Assembly (NCBI RefSeq): GCF_001612805.1
Contig: NZ_BDBD01000011.1
Location: forward strand, 372,001-436,000
Reading direction: 5' to 3'
Length of the DNA stretch: 64,000 bases
Source: Nocardia coubleae NBRC 108252
GTDB taxonomy: Bacteria; Actinomycetota; Actinomycetes; Mycobacteriales; Mycobacteriaceae
The notes beneath the pieces were generated by a model that saw nothing but the letters and a program-made list of their open reading frames with translations, was not told where the DNA came from and searched no databases. Of this stretch, positions 49,954-58,833 are shown piece after piece. How positions within the stretch are numbered: position 1 is the first letter of the stretch; the number at the start of each line of letters is the position of its first letter. A program made the translations under genes and the position numbers.

Positions 49954-51432
49954 TCAGCGCATGTCGCGGGGCAGCACCACGGTGAACGTGGCGCCCCGAC
50001 CGGGCCTGCTCTCGACACCGACGCGCCCACCGTGGGCCGCCACCAGCGCCGCGACGATCGACAGCCCGAGACCTGAGCCCCCGCTGGACCGTGTGCGCGA
50101 GTCGTCGGTGCGATAGAACCGTTCGAACACGCGCGACGCGGCCTCGGCCGGCAGACCGGGCCCTTCGTCGACGACATCGATGGCGACCTCGTCGTCCCCG
50201 GGGCGTAGACGCACGGTGACCGGGGTTCCTGGCGGAGTATGCGTGAGCGCATTGCCCAGCAGGTTCGCCATGACCTGTCGCAGTCTTGCCTCGTCCCCGA
50301 CCACGACCATGGCTCCGTCACCGGCGACTTCCAGCTCGATCGCGCGTGCGACGGGCTGTCCGGCATCGTGGGCGTGGGCATCGCCCACCGCGTCGCGCGC
50401 CAGGGCCAGCAGGTCGACGGGCGCCCGCTCGAGGGGCCGGTTGGCGTCGAGATCGGCCAGCATCAGCAGGTCGCCGACCAGGCCGCCCATCCGGATGGAC
50501 TCGGCCTCGATCCGGCCGAACAGGGTCTCGGGGTCGGTGCGGTGCCCGTGCCGGTACAGCTCGGCGAATCCCCGGATGGTGGTGAGCGGGGTGCGCAATT
50601 CGTGGCTGGCGTCGGCGACGAACTCACGCATCCTCGCCTCGGAACGCCGCGCCGCCGCCTCGGAGGCCTCGGTCGCGGCGACGCCGTCCTGGATCCGGGT
50701 GAGCATCACATTCAGTGAGCGGGCGAGATGATCGACCTCGGTGTCGACACCGCGCACCGGAACACGGCGGTGCAGATCACCGTCGGCGATGGCGGCCGCT
50801 GTCTCCTCCACCGCGCGCAACGGGCGAAGGCTCCACTGCACCACCAGATAGCCGACGACGCCGAGCAGCAGCAACGCGGCGACGCCCGCGACGACCTGCA
50901 CCAGAAGCAGGCCCGTGATCGTCTGCCGGGTTTCCGACAGCGACAGCCCGACAGTGACCGAGCCGTGGCCGTTCGTGGTGGTCAGCACCCGCCAGTCGGT
51001 GTCGGGACCGCTGCGCGAGCCGACCGTGCGCGGGCCCCGCGCGTCACCGGTGACATCCGGCAGTCCGAACGAGCCGTCGGTGGCGCCGGGCGACTCGAGA
51101 TAGACCTCGCCGTCGGGCCCGGTGCGAATCTCGGCGAACCGGCGCGGCTGCTCCCCTTCCATCGGCACGACATCCGGTGCGTCGGCGGGCACCCAGCGGG
51201 TGTTGCCCGCCGAGTCGGTGACCTGCTTCATCGCTCTCGGTTGCGCCCAGGTTCGCGCGGCATCGATCAGCTGTTCGTCGACCCGGTCGGTGAGCGAGTT
51301 CGACATCACCGAGGTGACCACCGCCCCCACCGCGGTGAGCACCACCGTCGCGAGCGCGAGCAGCACGACCACCAGGCCGACACGCAGCGGCACAGCGGCG
51401 AAACGCCGTGCGACCCGAGCCGAGACACTCAC
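49954..51432 (-). CDS. Sensor histidine kinase
   Basis: A 492-residue HAMP-type kinase. Membrane helices lie at about 18-42 and 172-198, enclosing a 130-residue extracytoplasmic sensor rich in Asp, Pro and Gly. HAMP spans 199-252, the phospho-acceptor His277 lies in DASHELRTPLTT, and the ATPase domain ends the protein (NLLGNALTHTPPGT, DEGPGLP, GGSGLGLSI). The GTG overlaps the stop of the response regulator gene, forming a standard two-component pair. Confidence 0.94.
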   Translation of the reverse strand: MSVSARVARRFAAVPLRVGLVVVLLALATVVLTAVGAVVTSVMSNSLTDRVDEQLIDAARTWAQPRAMKQVTDSAGNTRWVPADAPDVVPMEGEQPRRFAEIRTGPDGEVYLESPGATDGSFGLPDVTGDARGPRTVGSRSGPDTDWRVLTTTNGHGSVTVGLSLSETRQTITGLLLVQVVAGVAALLLLGVVGYLVVQWSLRPLRAVEETAAAIADGDLHRRVPVRGVDTEVDHLARSLNVMLTRIQDGVAATEASEAAARRSEARMREFVADASHELRTPLTTIRGFAELYRHGHRTDPETLFGRIEAESIRMGGLVGDLLMLADLDANRPLERAPVDLLALARDAVGDAHAHDAGQPVARAIELEVAGDGAMVVVGDEARLRQVMANLLGNALTHTPPGTPVTVRLRPGDDEVAIDVVDEGPGLPAEAASRVFERFYRTDDSRTRSSGGSGLGLSIVAALVAAHGGRVGVESRPGRGATFTVVLPRDMR

Positions 51433-52130
51433 CTCGGTTCCCGCAGCACGTAGCCGACGCTGCGCAGCGTATGGATGAGTTTGGGTTCGGTGGTGTCGAT
51501 CTTGCGCCGCAGATACGACACATACGACTCGACGATATTCGCGTCACCGCCGAAGTCGTAGTGCCACACGTGATCCAGGATCATCGGCTTGCTCAGCACC
51601 TTGCCCGCGTTCACCATGAAGTAGCGCAGGAGCGTGAATTCGGTCGGCGACAAGCTCACCGGCTCCCCCGCCTTCCACACTTCGTGGCTCTCGTCGTCGA
51701 GCTCGATGTCGGCGACGCGCAACCGGGGATTCCGTTGCGGAGCGACCGTGCCCGCACGGCGCAGGATCACCCGGATGCGGGCGATCACCTCCTCGAGGCT
51801 GAACGGTTTGGTCACGTAGTCGTCGGCGCCGAGACCGAGACCGGTCAGTTTGGCCTCGGTCTGGTCGCGGGCGGTCAGGAACAGCACGGGTGCCTGGACA
51901 CCGTCGGCACGCAACCTGCGCAGCAGGGTGAAGCCGTCCATGCCCGGCATCATCACGTCCACGACCAAGGCATCGGGGCGGAAGCGGCGCGCGGCGTCGA
52001 GCGCGGCCGCACCGTCGGCGGCCGTCGCCACCTCGAAACCCTGGAATCGCAGGCTGGTGCTCAGCAGCTCGACGATCATCGGCTCGTCGTCGACGACGAG
52101 GATGCGGGCTTCGGGTGGTTCGGCGGTCAT
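51429..52130 (-). CDS. OmpR/PhoB-family response regulator
   Basis: A 233-residue regulator. The receiver has Asp14/Asp15, the phosphorylation site Asp58 (VVDVMMPGMDG) and the Lys in YVTKPF. The C-terminal winged helix shows FTLLRYFMVNAGKVLSKPMILDHVW and the SYVSYLRRKID segment. It resembles the actinobacterial TcrA/TrcR-like group. It lies 104 bases after the GT39 gene on the same strand and could be read from the same transcript. Confidence 0.94.
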   Translation of the reverse strand: MTAEPPEARILVVDDEPMIVELLSTSLRFQGFEVATAADGAAALDAARRFRPDALVVDVMMPGMDGFTLLRRLRADGVQAPVLFLTARDQTEAKLTGLGLGADDYVTKPFSLEEVIARIRVILRRAGTVAPQRNPRLRVADIELDDESHEVWKAGEPVSLSPTEFTLLRYFMVNAGKVLSKPMILDHVWHYDFGGDANIVESYVSYLRRKIDTTEPKLIHTLRSVGYVLREPR

Positions 52131-52234
52131 GGATTCAGCATGGCTGGCCCACCGCACACGGACCTGGAAGGAAACTGGGCGTTTCCTGTGAACGGGGTAC
52201 GCGACGGCCTCGTGGACGTCGCGTACCCCGCCGT

Positions 52235-54274
52235 TCAGCTGGTCAGGTCGTAGACGGTGACGCCGTCGACCTGCACGGCGGTGAAGTTCGCCGCGACCCA
52301 GGCGGTGATCGCATCGTCGCCCCGGGCTCCAGGGCCACCGCCGCCGCCCGCGATGAAGTAGTGGATCCGGCCGTCGGCCACGTACTGCTCGAACTGAGCG
52401 AGCGTGGGGAACGGGTCGCTGCCGTTGAACCCGCCCAGCGACATCACCGGCAGTTCGGTGGCCAGCTGGTAGGTGGCGGCCGAGTTCGAGCCGGTGGCCG
52501 CCGCGATCCAGGTGTAGTCGACCGCGTCGTCGGTGAGCAGCGCGATCATCTTGTCGCTCACCTGGCTCGCGCCGCCGAGGAAGCCACCGCCGTCGGCCCC
52601 GCCGTTCGGCCCAGCACTTCCACCAGCACCCCCATCGGGCGCAGTTGTCTCGGCCGTCCCGCTCGGTGCACCGCCCCGACCTGAACCGTTGCCGGGATCT
52701 CCACCTGCGGGCACTGTGCCGCCCATCGTCGCGTTGGCGCGACCTCCCATTCCGCCTCGCCCGTCCGGCATTTCGCCACCGGGTCCTGGCATACCCCGTC
52801 CGTCCCGGACTTCCGGGCCCGCGCTGGGAATGGACCCGGCATTGACCGAGGCGATGGTCTCGGCGGTGTAGGCGGCGGGCCCGCTCAGTGCGACGGTCCC
52901 GGCAAGCAGCGCCGCGAACGCCGACCGTTTCGGTGCGGGCGGAAGCAGCAGCGCGAGCACCGCACCGAGACCGCCGACCAGGATCACCCATCGCAGCCAA
53001 GGCACGAAATCGCTGGTGCGCGACAGCAATATCCAGGCCGTGGCCGTGGTCACGCCCATCATCGCGGCGGCGCACACACGAGCCGCCATCCGGTCGCGGT
53101 GCTGCCAGAGCATGACAGCGCCGATCGCGGTCAGCGCGGCGACCGCAGGCGCGAGGGCGACCGTGTAGTACTGGTGGAAGATCCCCTTCATGAAGCTGAA
53201 GACCAGCCCGGTCACGAGCAGCCAACCGCCCCAGAGCATTACCGATGCCCGTCGCAGATCGGTGCGCGGTACGCGGCCGTAGAAGACCAGTGCCACGACG
53301 GCGAGGATCAGCGCGGCAGGCAGCAACCACGCGATCTGCCCACCCTGAGCGGAGTCGAACAAGCGGGTGATACCGGTCTGCCCCCACATTCCGTTGCCAC
53401 CGGCGGGAAGTTCACCACCGGGACCGACGCTGCCCGTCTCGTCACCACTGAGACGACCGAGGCCGTTGTAGCCAAGGGTCAGCTCGATGATCGAATTGTT
53501 CTGGGAGCCACCGAAGTACGGTCGCGAGTCGACCGGCCACAACTGCGCGATCAGCACCCACCAACCCGCACCCACAACCATCGCCGCACCGGCGGCCAAC
53601 AGTTGCAGCAGCCGGGTACCCAGCTTCGGCGGCCCCGCGAACAGGTACACCAGAGCCAGCGCCGGGAGCACGAGCAACACCTGCAGCTGTTTGGCCAGGA
53701 AGCCGAATCCCATGAACAGCCCACACAGCACCAGCCAGCGCCAACGCCCGGATTCGGTGGCCCGCAACATGGCCCAGGCCGCGGCGATCATCAGGAACAC
53801 CAGCAGTGCGTCGGGGTTGTTGAAGCGGAACATCAACGCGGCCACCGGAGTCAGGGCAAGAGCGAGACCGGCGAGTAGACCGGCCGCCGCACCGTGGTAG
53901 CGGCGAACCGTCGCCCACAACAGCGCCACCGACGCGACACCGAGCAGCACCTGCGGTGCCAGCATGCTCCAGCTGCTGAACCCGAATATTCGCGCCGACA
54001 ATTCCATCGGCCACAGTGCGGCCGGTGTCTTGTCGACCGTGATTGCGTTCGCCGCGTCCGACGATCCGAAGAAGAACGCCTTCCACGACACGGAGCCGGC
54101 CTGCACGGCGGCCGCGTAGAACGAGTTGGCCCAGCCGTTGGCGGTCAGGTTGCACAGGTAGGCCGCCGCGGTACCGATCAGCAGCACGGCTAGAGCCGGA
54201 AATTCCCAACGTGGTCGGGTCAGCGGGGTGTCGGCTACCGGTTCGGCCGCCGGCTTCGTCATCAGCGCGGTCAT
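52235..54274 (-). CDS. ArnT/GT39-like polyprenyl-phosphate glycosyltransferase
   Basis: A 679-residue membrane GT-C enzyme with about 11-13 helices, resembling YkcB/ArnT proteins. The first extracytoplasmic loop has NGWANSFYAAAVQAGSVSWKAFFFGSSD and DKTPAALWP, typical of the family. After the last helix (near 475) comes a glycine-rich low-complexity linker of about 90 residues and then a folded C-terminal domain ending AVQVDGVTVYDLTS. It would move a sugar from a lipid carrier to an outer-face acceptor. It is coupled to the GT2-GtrA gene by an ATGA overlap. Confidence 0.88.
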   Translation of the reverse strand: MTALMTKPAAEPVADTPLTRPRWEFPALAVLLIGTAAAYLCNLTANGWANSFYAAAVQAGSVSWKAFFFGSSDAANAITVDKTPAALWPMELSARIFGFSSWSMLAPQVLLGVASVALLWATVRRYHGAAAGLLAGLALALTPVAALMFRFNNPDALLVFLMIAAAWAMLRATESGRWRWLVLCGLFMGFGFLAKQLQVLLVLPALALVYLFAGPPKLGTRLLQLLAAGAAMVVGAGWWVLIAQLWPVDSRPYFGGSQNNSIIELTLGYNGLGRLSGDETGSVGPGGELPAGGNGMWGQTGITRLFDSAQGGQIAWLLPAALILAVVALVFYGRVPRTDLRRASVMLWGGWLLVTGLVFSFMKGIFHQYYTVALAPAVAALTAIGAVMLWQHRDRMAARVCAAAMMGVTTATAWILLSRTSDFVPWLRWVILVGGLGAVLALLLPPAPKRSAFAALLAGTVALSGPAAYTAETIASVNAGSIPSAGPEVRDGRGMPGPGGEMPDGRGGMGGRANATMGGTVPAGGDPGNGSGRGGAPSGTAETTAPDGGAGGSAGPNGGADGGGFLGGASQVSDKMIALLTDDAVDYTWIAAATGSNSAATYQLATELPVMSLGGFNGSDPFPTLAQFEQYVADGRIHYFIAGGGGGPGARGDDAITAWVAANFTAVQVDGVTVYDLTS

Positions 54275-55497
54275 CGGCGATCACCCGCACCACGGAACAC
54301 CCAGCGGAGTCCGATGAAACGAGCTAGCGTGGCAACGCAATTCGCGACGACAAGTACAGCCAGCTCGACCTGCACCGACGCGCCCGCCGCCCACCGATGC
54401 AGCGCGAACAACGACCCGCTGGTGATCAGCAGACCGAACAGGAAGATCAGCAGTCCCTGAACATGCTGCGCCGCAAGCCTTTCCGGGCCACGGATGCCGA
54501 AGGTGAAGGCGCGGTTGGTCGCGGTGTTCGCCACGGCCGTCACCAGCAGGGCGCCCAGATTCGCCGCCTGCGCGCCGACGGCCGGTTGCATCAGCAGATA
54601 CAGCACCACATAGGCCAGCGTCGACAGCACCCCGACGACGGCGAAACGCATCAGCTGCCCCACCATGCCCACCGGCACACCGTCGACCAGGGGTTCTCGT
54701 CCGATCGCGGCCCGCAGCTCCGCCACCGGCAGGCGCCCGCTCACCATCTCCCGGCCGACCCGCCACATCCCCAGCAGATCCTTGCGCGCGGTGTCGACGA
54801 TGTCGACGCGGCTGTCGGGATCATCGATCCAGTCGACGGGCACCTCGTGGATGCGCAGCCCCGCCCGCTCGGCCAGCACGAGCACCTCGGTGTCGAAGAA
54901 CCACTCACGATCGCGCACCAATGGCAGCAGCTCGCGCGCCACCTCCGCACGCATCGCCTTGAAGCCGCATTGAGCGTCGGAGAACCGCACCTGCAGGCAG
55001 GTGCGCAGCAGCAGGTTGTAGCCGCGCGAGATCAGCTCCCGTTTGGGCCCGCGCACCACCCGCGCATACGTGGCGAGCCGGGAACCGATCGCGATATCGG
55101 AATGCCCCGACAACAGCGGCGCGACGAGCGGCAACAGGGCATTGAGATCGGTCGACAGGTCAACATCCATATAGGCGACCACCTGGGCATCGGAGCTGCT
55201 CCACACCGCGTGCAGCGCCCGCCCCCGGCCCTTGCGGTCCAGGTGCACCACCCGCACGCCATCGAGTTCGGCAGCCAGATGTTCGGCGATCAACAGCGTG
55301 TTGTCGGTGGAAGCGTTGTCGGCGATGGTGATGCGCGCACTGAACGGGAACCCGTCACGCAGGAAGGCGTGCAGCCTGCGCACGCAGTCGGCCAGGTCGT
55401 TTTCCTCGTTGTGCACCGGGACGACCACGTCCACCCCGGGGGCGGTGATCACCTCGGCCACGGTTGCCGCCCAGCTGGCGGTCTCTGTGTCTGTCAT
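54271..55497 (-). CDS. GT2 glycosyltransferase fused to a GtrA domain
   Basis: A 408-residue protein. Residues 18-255 are a dolichyl-phosphate-sugar synthase-like GT2 domain: VVVPVHNEENDL, the DxD in AYMDVDLSTDL, and CGFKAMRAEVARELL. Residues 280-405 are a four-helix GtrA domain (MRFAVVGVLSTLAYVVLYLL). It would make and help flip a polyprenyl-phosphate sugar that the next enzyme, the GT39, uses. ATG 55497 is chosen because the domain follows directly. A small inverted repeat lies upstream. Confidence 0.92.
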   Translation of the reverse strand: MTDTETASWAATVAEVITAPGVDVVVPVHNEENDLADCVRRLHAFLRDGFPFSARITIADNASTDNTLLIAEHLAAELDGVRVVHLDRKGRGRALHAVWSSSDAQVVAYMDVDLSTDLNALLPLVAPLLSGHSDIAIGSRLATYARVVRGPKRELISRGYNLLLRTCLQVRFSDAQCGFKAMRAEVARELLPLVRDREWFFDTEVLVLAERAGLRIHEVPVDWIDDPDSRVDIVDTARKDLLGMWRVGREMVSGRLPVAELRAAIGREPLVDGVPVGMVGQLMRFAVVGVLSTLAYVVLYLLMQPAVGAQAANLGALLVTAVANTATNRAFTFGIRGPERLAAQHVQGLLIFLFGLLITSGSLFALHRWAAGASVQVELAVLVVANCVATLARFIGLRWVFRGAGDRR

Positions 55498-55526
55498 GAC
55501 ACCGACAGTGACCGGCGAAACTAGCG

Positions 55527-55540
55527 CAGACCTGCGTCTG
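55527..55540. promoter_or_regulatory. Small inverted repeat upstream of the GT2 operon
   Basis: CAGAC-CTGC-GTCTG, a perfect 5-4-5 repeat, lies 30-43 bases upstream of the GT2 start in the divergent region. It may be a binding site, possibly for the response regulator of the same cluster. The repeat is short and could be chance. Confidence 0.25.
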
Positions 55541-55608
55541 ACCTGGGAGGTTCCTGGACGCCTCGCGCGTGGCCCCGCCGAATGGCGAGGAGTGCCCGGA
55601 ATCGGAGG

Positions 55609-55633
55609 GTTCAACCATCACGATTCGGGGTAC
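55609..55633 (+). promoter_or_regulatory. SigF-like promoter before the 86-residue gene
   Basis: GTTC at 55609-55612, 15-base spacer, perfect GGGTAC at 55628-55633. The -35 box has one mismatch. It lies 74 bases before the start codon. Confidence 0.45.
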
Positions 55634-55706
55634 AGAGAGCTGGATACCGCTCGCCGACCCGGCGCGCGGGGCGTCAGACGGCGTTTTCACATACTGGGAG
55701 AACACA

Positions 55707-55967
55707 GTGCTGAAGTTGATCGAGCTCATCAGGGGAACCGGCGCGGCCGAGGACGCCGAGGGAGCACCCCGGTCCGCCGGTCACCTGCGCGCCGGTGACG
55801 TCGTGCTCACCGCCAAGCGCAGCTACCGGGTGGTGAGCACCAGCTTCGCCGACGACGCGCGCCGCGCCGGTCGCGTGGTCGCCGATACCGTCGACCTGGT
55901 CACCGGGCGGCTGCGCGTCCTCGACTACCCCAGCGCCGACACGGTGGTCACGGTCAAGACCGCCTGA
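55707..55967 (+). CDS. Small hypothetical protein
   Basis: An 86-residue protein with GTG start and GGGAG seven bases upstream; a longer frame begins at 55569 but runs through the promoter. The C-terminal 50 residues look like a small beta-barrel (LRAGDVVLTAKRSYRVVST, GRVVADTVDLVTGRLRVLD). It is soluble with no signal peptide. I do not recognise a family. Confidence 0.6.
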   Translation: MLKLIELIRGTGAAEDAEGAPRSAGHLRAGDVVLTAKRSYRVVSTSFADDARRAGRVVADTVDLVTGRLRVLDYPSADTVVTVKTA

Positions 55968-55971
55968 CCGC

Positions 55972-56592
55972 TCACACCGGGCGGTGCCGGATACCGCGCG
56001 TTCCGAACCCTCGGGTGTGCGCTCCCTCGGTGGGTGCGACTTCGTCCTGCACCACGCGAGCCCGATCGTCACCGACGACGCGGGTGCGCTCGGCGAAGGC
56101 GATATCACGGGTGCTGCGCACCGACAGCCTGCCAAGCGAGCTCGCGGCGAAGAACAGGATCAGCGCGCCGAGCCCGTAGAAGAACGTCAGCTGCAGCAGT
56201 GCGCGCTTCACGTCCGAGCCGGCCACAGGTTCACCCATGTCACCGAGCCGGAACCAGGCGGCCAGGAACGGTCCGATCACGAACCACGCGCCCGCCGCGA
56301 CACCGAGCCACGCACCGAAGCTGGCGACCACCCGATTGCGGCTCATCAGCATGAGCAGGCCGCCCACGATGGCGACCACGCCGGGCAGCACCTGCAGCCA
56401 GCCGCGCGCCGTCGTCCAGACCCACGGTTCGTCCGGGGTGTAGGCGAAATCGAAGTACGGACCGATGAACGGTATGAGCGCGCCCCAGATACCGAGCAGC
56501 AGCACCGCCAGACCGCCCAGCGCGCCGCGACTGCGCGGGATGTGCAGCTTACCGCCGCGCCCGGCCGCGCCTTTCTCGTCGACATTCACCAT
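55972..56592 (-). CDS. Four-helix membrane protein (SPW-like layout)
   Basis: A 206-residue protein with four hydrophobic segments at about 27-48, 66-87, 92-114 and 134-157, cytoplasmic N- and C-termini, and a charged C-terminal tail. ATG with GGGAGG four bases upstream. The course GGLAVLLLGIWGALIPFIGPYFDF, W-rich loops and a final helix resembles small actinobacterial membrane proteins, though I cannot name a family with confidence. Confidence 0.7.
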   Translation of the reverse strand: MVNVDEKGAAGRGGKLHIPRSRGALGGLAVLLLGIWGALIPFIGPYFDFAYTPDEPWVWTTARGWLQVLPGVVAIVGGLLMLMSRNRVVASFGAWLGVAAGAWFVIGPFLAAWFRLGDMGEPVAGSDVKRALLQLTFFYGLGALILFFAASSLGRLSVRSTRDIAFAERTRVVGDDRARVVQDEVAPTEGAHTRGFGTRGIRHRPV

Positions 56593-56688
56593 GACGCCTC
56601 CCATCATCGACAACAGAGGTGGGTGGCGTGTACCCCGCGCCGGACCGAATACGCACGCACCGGGCAATCACTGCCCTGGATACGCCGA

Positions 56689-56717
56689 TGGGCACCGACC
56701 CGTCGGATCGGTGCCCA
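56689..56717 (-). terminator. Terminator-like hairpin after the LGFP gene
   Basis: A 10-pair perfect stem (TGGGCACCGA with TCGGTGCCCA) around a nine-base loop, 18 bases downstream of the LGFP stop. It separates that gene from the next minus-strand gene. Confidence 0.6.
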
Positions 56718-56734
56718 CCTGGGAAGATCACACG

Positions 56735-57073
56735 CTAGGCGTTGATCGTCACCGCGTCGTCGGCGATCGAGTAGCTGATCGAACCGTTCTCGAAGTGGCT
56801 GATCTTGCCACCCTCGATGTCCTGCTCGTCGGAGGTCGGGTAGCCGAGACGGCCACCCGCGCCGCCCTCGGCCTCCCACGCCTGCCGGATCGCGCCGTAG
56901 ACGGTCTTGGCTCCGGTGGGGAGCTTGAAGTAGATGACGCCGCCGGTGAACTCCTGGTACTTGCCGCCGCCCGGGGCGTCCAGTTCGGCCGAGATCGGCT
57001 CACCGAGGGGGCTCGACGCGCCACCGGCCTCGTTGTAGTGGTCGCCGATCGCTCCCGTGGCCTCGAATCCCAT
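56735..57073 (-). CDS. LGFP-repeat protein
   Basis: A 112-residue protein built from two LGFP-type repeats (ATGAIGDHYNEAGGASSPLGEP and GRLGYPTSDEQDIEGG, given in part). LGFP repeats occur on cell-wall proteins of mycolic-acid bacteria, often beside mycolyltransferase or amidase domains. Here the repeats make up the whole protein and no signal peptide is present from the ATG at 57073, which has AAAGGA ten bases upstream. A wall role therefore needs an unusual export route, or the protein is cytoplasmic. Confidence 0.82.
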   Translation of the reverse strand: MGFEATGAIGDHYNEAGGASSPLGEPISAELDAPGGGKYQEFTGGVIYFKLPTGAKTVYGAIRQAWEAEGGAGGRLGYPTSDEQDIEGGKISHFENGSISYSIADDAVTINA

Positions 57074-57601
57074 GAATCCAATTCCTTTCACACAGACAAT
57101 CATTGGCAAAGCAGCCGCTAAGTTACCGCATCGCGGACATTTTTGGGGAAGACTCGTGCGAAGACACGACTTCGACACGAAAAGTGCTGCCTTCGGCTAC
57201 TTGTCAGCATCGTGCTCGTCACATCCTGGCTACCCCAACGACATCAACGCGCCACCGCCGCCGAACCGCACGAATACGCCGGTGTATCCGCATGGTCGAG
57301 CTCGGTACCGCTTGATGTTTCTTCGACGCCGTGGCCTTCGAGCACCCGCACGATCAGCGGGCCGGTGGGACATCTCGTCCCTGCCACCGCACCACCGTAT
57401 CCGTCGTGGCGGGAAAATGGTGAGACATCTTGCGGCTGAACATTTCTCGTGTCGCGTATCGGCGCCTCCCGAGACGGGCTTTCACCGTGTTCAACGGATC
57501 GATTCGTGCGCTACCTGCGCGGTTCAGCTGCGCGCCATGCCGGCGCCGGACAGCGGCGATACGGTGCCGGGCCCGGAGATGATGTCCAGCAAGGGAGTCG
57601 A
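57074..57601. other. 528-base intergenic region, no gene supported
   Basis: The region lies between the LGFP gene (minus) and the GH76 gene (plus). Its first 200 bases are AT-richer than the neighbours. Short open frames occur, one at 57143-57439 with a weak signal-peptide-like start, but they lack ribosome binding sites and their composition is unlike a domain. I see no tRNA, repeat or clear SigF-like promoter here. Confidence 0.5.
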
Positions 57602-58786
57602 GTGGAACGGCGTGGCGACGGGATCAGCCGACGCCGGGTGCTGTGGGGTGCGGGCGCGGCGGTGGCGCTCACCGCCCTGGCCCAGCCGACCAGGACGGCG
57701 GCGATCACGCGCGGTATCGCGGCGGTGCCCGGGGAGTGCGGACGGCGGGCGGATCTGGCCGAGGAGGCGATCGTCACGCGGCATGTGCGGTCGCTGTGGG
57801 GGCTGCCGCAGCGGCAGCTCGGCACGCTGGTCTGGCCCGCGTCGCTCACCGATCAGTCGTTCGGGCGCTGGTGCTATTGGTGGCAGGCCCACCTGGTCGA
57901 TTGTGCGGTCGACGCCGCCCATCGCGCCCGCACACCCGAGCGGGTCGACCGGGTGGTCGCGCTGGCCCGCGGCATCCGGACCCGCAATGTCACCGGGTGG
58001 ACGAACCGGTACTACGACGACATGGCGTGGTTGCTGATCGCGCTCGAACGCGCGCGACGATTGCTCGACGTGCGGTTCGATGACGCGCTCGCCGACCTGC
58101 GGTCCGCGGTGGTGGACGGCTGGAATCCGGTGCTCGGCGCGGTGCCGTGGCGCTCCGGCGACGACTTCTACAACACGCCCGCGATCGGGCCGACAGGTAT
58201 CGCCCTGGCTCGGCTCGGTGATCTTCCCCGCGCCGTGCGGCTCGCGGAGTTCCTGCACACCCGGCTGCGTGATGCCGCCAGCGGGCTGGTTCTCGACGGT
58301 GTGCACGAGCCGGGCGGCTCGATGGACCGCACGGTGCACACCTACTGCCAGGGTGTCGCGATCGGCCTCGATACCGAATTGTCCTTGCGGACAGGCGAAC
58401 CCGTGTATCGCGAGCGAGCACGGGAGCTGGTGCGTGCCGTCGCCGAACTCCTCACCGACAACGGCGTGATCAGCGGCGCCACCGATGACGACTCCGGATT
58501 GTTCATGGGTATCCTCGCGCGCTATCTCACCGAAACTGCACTGGCGCTCGGTGATACGACCGCGGCGGGGATCGTGCATGCGTCCGCACGGGCGGCGTGG
58601 GCGCATCGCGCCGAGGTCGACGGGCTGCCGCTGTTCGGAGCGGACTGGTCCCGGCCCGTCGCCCTGCCTGCCGGGCTGAGCCGGCTCGGCGACTCGGCGG
58701 CCGAACCGCCCCATGACCTCTCGATCCAGTTGAGCGCATGGATGCTGCTGGAAGCGGATTGCCGGTTGACAGCTGCCGGGTTCTGA
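57602..58786 (+). CDS. Glycoside hydrolase family 76 protein, Tat-exported
   Basis: A 394-residue enzyme of the GH76 type (endo-alpha-1,6-mannanase family). The N-terminus has a twin-arginine signal (SRRRVLWGAGAAVALTALA), so folded export is likely. The paired catalytic aspartates of the family are seen in RYYDDMAWLL (Asp139, Asp140). The helical (alpha/alpha)6 spacing and EPGGSMDRTVHTYCQGVAIG are consistent. The GTG start follows AAGGGAG by four bases. A substrate in alpha-mannan-containing glycolipids (PIM/lipomannan-type) is plausible but unproven. Confidence 0.83.
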   Translation: MERRGDGISRRRVLWGAGAAVALTALAQPTRTAAITRGIAAVPGECGRRADLAEEAIVTRHVRSLWGLPQRQLGTLVWPASLTDQSFGRWCYWWQAHLVDCAVDAAHRARTPERVDRVVALARGIRTRNVTGWTNRYYDDMAWLLIALERARRLLDVRFDDALADLRSAVVDGWNPVLGAVPWRSGDDFYNTPAIGPTGIALARLGDLPRAVRLAEFLHTRLRDAASGLVLDGVHEPGGSMDRTVHTYCQGVAIGLDTELSLRTGEPVYRERARELVRAVAELLTDNGVISGATDDDSGLFMGILARYLTETALALGDTTAAGIVHASARAAWAHRAEVDGLPLFGADWSRPVALPAGLSRLGDSAAEPPHDLSIQLSAWMLLEADCRLTAAGF

Positions 58787-58833
58787 GATTTCCTCAGTTG
58801 CCGCCGGCCCGCTTCTCACCCAGGATGGTGGCG

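Noticed and set aside
56593..56688. GGGTAC upstream of the four-helix membrane protein as a SigF-like promoter
   Set aside because: The -10-like box is good but no acceptable -35 element lies at the right distance.
57103..57439. Short plus-strand frames upstream of GH76, one with a weak signal-peptide-like start
   Set aside because: No ribosome binding site, no domain pattern and low-complexity Ser/Pro/Arg composition.
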